The translations under genes were made by a program, and so were the position numbers. This document shows, piece by piece, positions 59,512 to 64,000 of a stretch of 64,000 bases of DNA. The notes under the pieces are model-generated. The model saw only the letters and a program-made list of their open reading frames with translations. It was not told the origin of the DNA and made no database searches. Numbering within the stretch: the first letter of the stretch is position 1; each line of letters begins with the position of its first letter. Source of the DNA: Trametes villosa (Eukaryota; Basidiomycota; Agaricomycetes; Polyporales; Polyporaceae); contig PUDQ02000001.1 in NCBI GenBank assembly GCA_002964805.2, forward strand, positions 3,930,001 through 3,994,000. Direction: 5' to 3'.

Positions 59512-61411
59512 CTAAGATACCCTGCCTTCCCTCCCCGCACCCTCACCCGCCCTCTCTTGCGACCGTACCCGCGCAAAGGATGCCTGAAGCGCGTGGAAGA
59601 CCCGCCAGCCCGGGCTGTCGAAATAGCTGGTAACTCGTTGGAGCCGCGGAAACATGAGAGTAAGCAGCGCCGCGATACGCTCGGGGTTGTCGCCGAGTAC
59701 GGAGCCCGTCGCGTCGAACACCTGAAGCGGAAACACTCCCGGCCCCGCGAAAGCCACCGGCGGACGGGGTGCGACCTCGATCTCGAAGAGGGTCCCAGCA
59801 GGGAACCCAAAACGACGGGTTTCGCGCATGTTCATTGCGACTGCGAGCTTCGTCATCCGCGGACAGCCACGGGCGAGGGCGAGGAGCCCCATCGGGGTGA
59901 TGCAAGGGAAGTTATCGTCCGCCTGCGAGCGCACGCTCTCGGCCAGAGGGGTAGGATGGTACCGGTCCCACTCGAAGACGAGTTCCTCCAGGTTTGGACA
60001 GTTGTTCGCGATGATGTGCAGCGAGTAATCGTCGACACTGACCACGCAGCGTCCTTTGATGACGAGGCGTTGTAAGGAGGCCATGGTGAAGAGAGGGGCG
60101 ACGTCATCGGGGAAGTATACCCGGGAGTCTACGGCGCGAGGTCCATACGAATCGTAGATGGTAGTGCCGATGATAAGAGAGAGTTCGACGATGGAGTGGG
60201 CGCACGGAAGCGTGGCAATGGTAGTGCAGAGAGCCTTGAAGAGCTTGTAGTGCGGCGTCCAATCGGGCTCACAGCGGAGGGACAGCTTCCGCAGCGACTT
60301 GGATGGGAGAGCGCGCAGAAAGGCAGTAGACCAATGAAAATCGATGTTATGCAGAGTGAGTTGGAGGAGCGCGGGGAAGAAGGGGGCATGCCTCCAAAGA
60401 GGGTATGAGCCCCAAGGATACTCCGCGGGATCGACGTGCAGCAGGAGCGATTCTAGGCAAGGTAGACCGGCTAGGGCTACGAGCGCGCGTGGGGCGACCC
60501 GGACCGTGGACCCACGGTAGCTCGTAAGTTGACGAAAGACGTGTAGCTCGGAGCAGTGTAGAGAGCCAGTGACTGGGCTTCGGGGATCTTCGGGCTTGGC
60601 CTCGATAGAGAGATGTTTCAGGGCGATGGCTACTTTTGACAGGGCGCGAACGAGGTGCATTGCCTGGTCGGGATCCCGGTTTGGGTCGACGCAACCGATC
60701 TCTGCCAACTCTAGCTGCGGTCCGAAGAGCAGGCCGGGAGCGTGTATAGGGGCCCTTAGGCAGTAATCTGGAAGACAACAATCCCATTCCCAGTGGTACA
60801 CCTTCTGCAGGTTAGGAAAGAGCGGGGTAGGCCCAAATGTTGACAGAATGCCCCATACTGCGGAGGAGAGATCCTGGCCAGAGAACACTACGTCTTTTTC
60901 TTGGGTCGGGTAGTATGTCGGAGTCCACGATTTCCGGAATGAGAGTGGCTCTCCACTCAGAGGGTCCCTTTGGGATGTTCCGAACCCGAGTTGTTTGACA
61001 CGTCTTGTGTACGTGAAGCAGCGTGCCATCTCTTGTCGTTCAGGGGGGCGTAGAAGCTCCTGCAGAAGAGATTCTTCAATACGGGCTGTCATGTCAACGT
61101 GGGGAGAGACTGAAGATAGCACTCACAAATTGGAAACGCAGATGTTTTGTACGGGATCGAGTGCATTCCTGGGGCGTCTCAAATCGGGTGGTGTAGTATA
61201 AACCTTCTGGCAATGTGTTCAGGAGAAGGCAAAGACCGGGAAGGTAGCTCCAAAGCGTGTCTAAGGCTGGTTCGCTGAGTGAGCGGCAGCTGAGAGCTAA
61301 GGATGCGAGTTCACCCAATGGTGAGGAATCATGAGAACCACGATGCAATATGAGTTGGCAGATGTAGAGAATAGTCGCTGGCGGTAGAGAGCAGATGGTG
61401 GATGGGGCCAT
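59512..61411 (-). CDS. F-box-like protein, cluster 2 copy 7 (divergent subfamily C)
   Basis: Exons 61411-61127 and 61059-59512 give 610 residues. The start ATG opens MAPSTICSLPPATILYICQL and the F-box-like part contains LALSCRSLSEPALDTLWSYLPG. The 67-base intron was placed so that ELLRPPERQEMARCFTYTRRV, the counterpart of QLQRFFAYARRV in other copies, follows in frame. The leucine-rich-type part is cysteine-richer than in the other copies and lacks the ISPIEDPYAVAAFL motif, with PERIAALLTLMFPRL instead. It is the most diverged copy. Role by family only: SCF substrate recognition. Confidence 0.75.
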
Positions 61412-62584
61412 AGTTGCAGATGCTTGTAGGAGGACGTTGCGAGAGGAACCGCCTACAAGTCCGGGTCTCCGTGCTTAGTTTGCCAACGCATGGAGTTGCT
61501 GGACCGAGTATCAGTGTGGCGCAAGGCAGACGCCGCGGCCTCGTGCCTGTAGACGTACATGGAAGAAGAATGGACGTCCTGGTTTCCTTGCGAGACTGGA
61601 AGCAGAGAGAGATCGTGCACGCACCTTGACAAGCAATCTGCGTTGTTGCTGCCGAAGATAGCTTACTGACAGTCTGACACTTGACGCCCAGCGAGAACGG
61701 CGCCTTTCCGTAGATATCTGCCGCTTTCCGAATATATCTGCGTTGATCTAGTAGGCACAGCCTCCGGGCGATCTTGGGCGCTTCTGTGAGGGACGTCGAC
61801 AATTGCTGGCAGCGATCGGCGTCAACTGACTTGACGTTCGACAACTCTCTCTCCCTACTTGCCTCTGCTGACGATCTTCTTGCTGACGGTAATCGACGTC
61901 GATCTGCTGTCTCCCGCCGCCGCCGCCACCACCACCTACAAGCATCTCTACTGCCATCCGGCAACTGTGCTCCCTCGCCGGTGCTCGCGTCCCTACTGGT
62001 CAGACTCCCTCGCCGCCTAGGTCGCATGTGTATCCCACCCCATCGCATAGCGGAAGCCGGCCCACCAGCTGCGCACCAGCCGGTATCACGCTCCCCAACG
62101 GCACGCGCGGGTGCTCTAGCACTGTATGGTACCACCAAGCCTCTCCGCAGGTACGCGCCCGCTAGCCATCCCTCTCGAGCTGTAGCCCTGACCTTGTCGT
62201 TTACAGGAACCCATGAGCCGATATCGCGACGCTCGGCAACGCTGCGCAACCGCACTCGCGACCATTCGAGAGCGAGAGCATCTCCACGCACACCAGGTAC
62301 GCACGTCACGGTGCGTTCCTCCTCTTGCCATGAGACTAACATCAAACTTACCAACCAGCCTGCCTGTCGTCAGCTGCCCAGCGGCACGATGCGGGTGCTC
62401 TCCGGCTTCAAGTTCTTGTATTGACCTCTCCGCCCGCATTAGAGGCCCATACAGTAGGCTGGCGTCAGGAGATAACAGGTACAGTCCAGCGCGCGCGGTT
62501 GCAGTAGACACTCATGTATATAAGGACGCCTCGGAATGCATTATTCGCTCACTGCACCAGCCTGCCTACCCCGCCTGCTTCATC
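61412..62584. other. Intergenic upstream of the transposase
   Basis: 1.17 kb between the divergent F-box-like gene and the transposase. The left end of the CACTA element should lie here or nearer the F-box gene. I did not find a CACTA terminal motif or obvious subterminal repeats. Confidence 0.45.
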
Positions 62585-64000
62585 ATGCAAGGCGTCGGCC
62601 TCGGCGCCCGCATCCACATCAACCCCGCCCCCGCAGGTCCTCCGTGGAAATGCAACTGCAAGGAGCGATGCAAAGGCGTCCTGCGCAAGGTTAGCAAGCG
62701 GCGGTACGACGCCCACACCCCCTTCCGCGTCCGGCCTGAGGATGTCCTACATCCCCACCAACCCCTTGCTCCCATTGCCGGCGGCCTCGCGCACCTGCTT
62801 GCGCATCCTCCCGGTGGCCCACACGCCGGCGCGGTGAGTATACTGAACTATTTCTCATAACGCTGCGAATCTGACAACTGCGCTCTCAGCTGGATGTCGA
62901 CATGGACTCGTCCAGCTCGGACTCCAGCTCAAGCTCGAGCTCGAGCTCGGACTCGGACTCGAGCGACCCGGACGAGCCGGCCAACGACGAGGGCCCGCCC
63001 TCGCGCCCTGTGCGCGACGACAGCTCTGCCTCGCCCTCGCCTCCTCCTGTCGCAGATATGGTATTCTACCCCGGCGGCGATGATGACGACGAAGAGGACC
63101 CGCGTCCCGACACGCCTCCGTCCGACCCCGAGTACGGCTACACCGAGGACCTCGGTGTGCCATCCCAGAGCCGCCGCAAGGAGGTGCGCGAGACGCACAC
63201 CTTCATACGCGGCCTGCAGAACGCGCGCCTCAAGGACTCCGGCCTCAGCGCGGAGACCCTCGCGCGCATGAGCAGCCCGCCACGCGCTCCGGCGGAGAAC
63301 CTCACCCCCGCGGACCGCGCAGGCCTGCGCATGTTCTGCGCTCGCGGCGACGCCTCCGAGGAGAACTACGCGGACAACCGCGCCGCGTTCGAAGAGGTGG
63401 GAAAACAGGAGATCCCTACCTACGACCAGGTATGCACAAGTATGCAGCTCCGGTGCGACGCGCGCACAAATCTCACGCCTATTTTTGCCAGGTGAAACGT
63501 CTTGCGTCCAACCTGACCGGCATCGACGCGATCCACACCGACATGTGCGTCAACACGTGCCTCGCATACATCGGCCCATTCGCCGTCTTCGAGCAGTGCC
63601 CCTTCTGCGGGGAGTCGCGCTACGACGCCTGGAAGCTCGCGCAGGGGAAGCAGGTCGCGCGGCGCACGTTCCAAACCTACCCGCTCGGCCCGCAACTCCA
63701 AGCGATGTGGTCGTCGCCCGAAACGGCTACACTCATGAAGCACCGCGCTCGCGAAACACGCCGCATCTTGGACGAGGCCGCGCGCGACCCCACGGCTACC
63801 CCCGCATTCGACGACGTCTACTACGGCGAGTCCTATCTCGCGGCCGTCCAGGAGGAGGAGCGGACAAGGGCGATCAAGGACGAGGACATGGTCCTCATGT
63901 TCTCGATCGACGGGGCTCAGCTCTACGAGTCCAAGGCGTCCGACTGCTGGTTCTCGGTCTGGGTCGTCTTCGACTTACCGCCGGACTCGCGCTACAAGAA
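62585..64000 (+). mobile_element. CACTA-type transposon, Tnp2-like transposase (partial, cut by window end)
   Basis: Exons 62585-62833, 62890-63429 and 63492-64000 (continuing) keep one frame for 432 residues. The N-terminus carries a Cys-rich element CNCKERCKGVLRKVSKRRYD, typical of basidiomycete Tnp2 proteins. A serine tract and acidic low-complexity region follow, then the Tnp2 family core: DMCVNTCLAYIGPF, QCPFCGESRYD (zinc ligands), YPLGPQLQAMWSS, MVLMFSIDGAQLYESKASDCW (IDGAQLY holds the first catalytic Asp of the DDE-type domain) and WVVFDLPPDSRYK. Tnp2 proteins are the cut-and-paste transposases of En/Spm (CACTA) elements. No frameshift or stop is seen in the visible part, so this copy could be recently active. 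It lies next to the F-box-like array. Confidence 0.9.
62902..62964 (+). repeat. Serine-codon tract in the transposase
   Basis: Repeated TCG/AGC codons encode 17 serines among 22 residues, followed by an Asp/Ser block. Confidence 0.85.

Overview
The window looks like nuclear DNA of a filamentous basidiomycete, most likely an Agaricomycete (a polypore-type mushroom is a guess). It is GC-rich. Genes are broken by many introns of about 50-60 bases with GTRNGT-like donors, CTRAY branch sites and YAG acceptors. The gene families are ones expanded in Agaricomycetes: F-box/leucine-rich-type arrays, tandem isoprenylcysteine methyltransferases and a Tnp2-type CACTA transposase. I reconstructed 22 protein genes by joining exons by hand. 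No rRNA, tRNA, CRISPR array or bacterial-style operon was seen.

Layout. 1.2-16.5 kb: a small TRIR-like gene (+), an Artemis/SNM1-type DNA-repair nuclease (-), a C2H2-like zinc-finger protein (-) and a 2089-residue Mus7/MMS22-type repair protein (+). 16.7-19.0 kb: an MFS transporter (-). 20.1-28.9 kb: the first F-box-like cluster, two genes on + and two on -, the last carrying an apparent frameshift. 29.3-37.9 kb: a GPI-anchored-type aspartic protease, the splicing factor PRP6 and an unrecognised disordered protein (all -). 38.6-45 kb: an RRN5-like Pol I factor (+) and two tandem ICMT-like methyltransferases (-). 45.2-54.7 kb: a RIF1-like protein (+), a cyclopropane-fatty-acid-synthase-like enzyme (-) and a small coiled-coil protein (+). 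54.9-61.4 kb: the second F-box-like cluster, three genes on -. 62.6-64.0 kb: the start of a Tnp2 transposase (+) running off the window.

How the genes relate. Several genes serve chromosome maintenance and core gene expression: the Artemis-like nuclease, MMS22-like and RIF1-like proteins, the RRN5-like factor and PRP6. They are separate transcription units and nothing in the sequence shows joint control. The F-box-like genes probably arose by local duplication and are still decaying or changing splicing: GC-AG introns in two copies, one frameshifted copy, and one copy with an in-frame stop that lies inside a potential new intron. Several minus-strand genes have TATA boxes 36-180 bases upstream of the ATG.

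Limits: all exon junctions were inferred by eye from splice consensus, reading frame and comparison between paralogs. Family names come from recognised motifs, not from a search.
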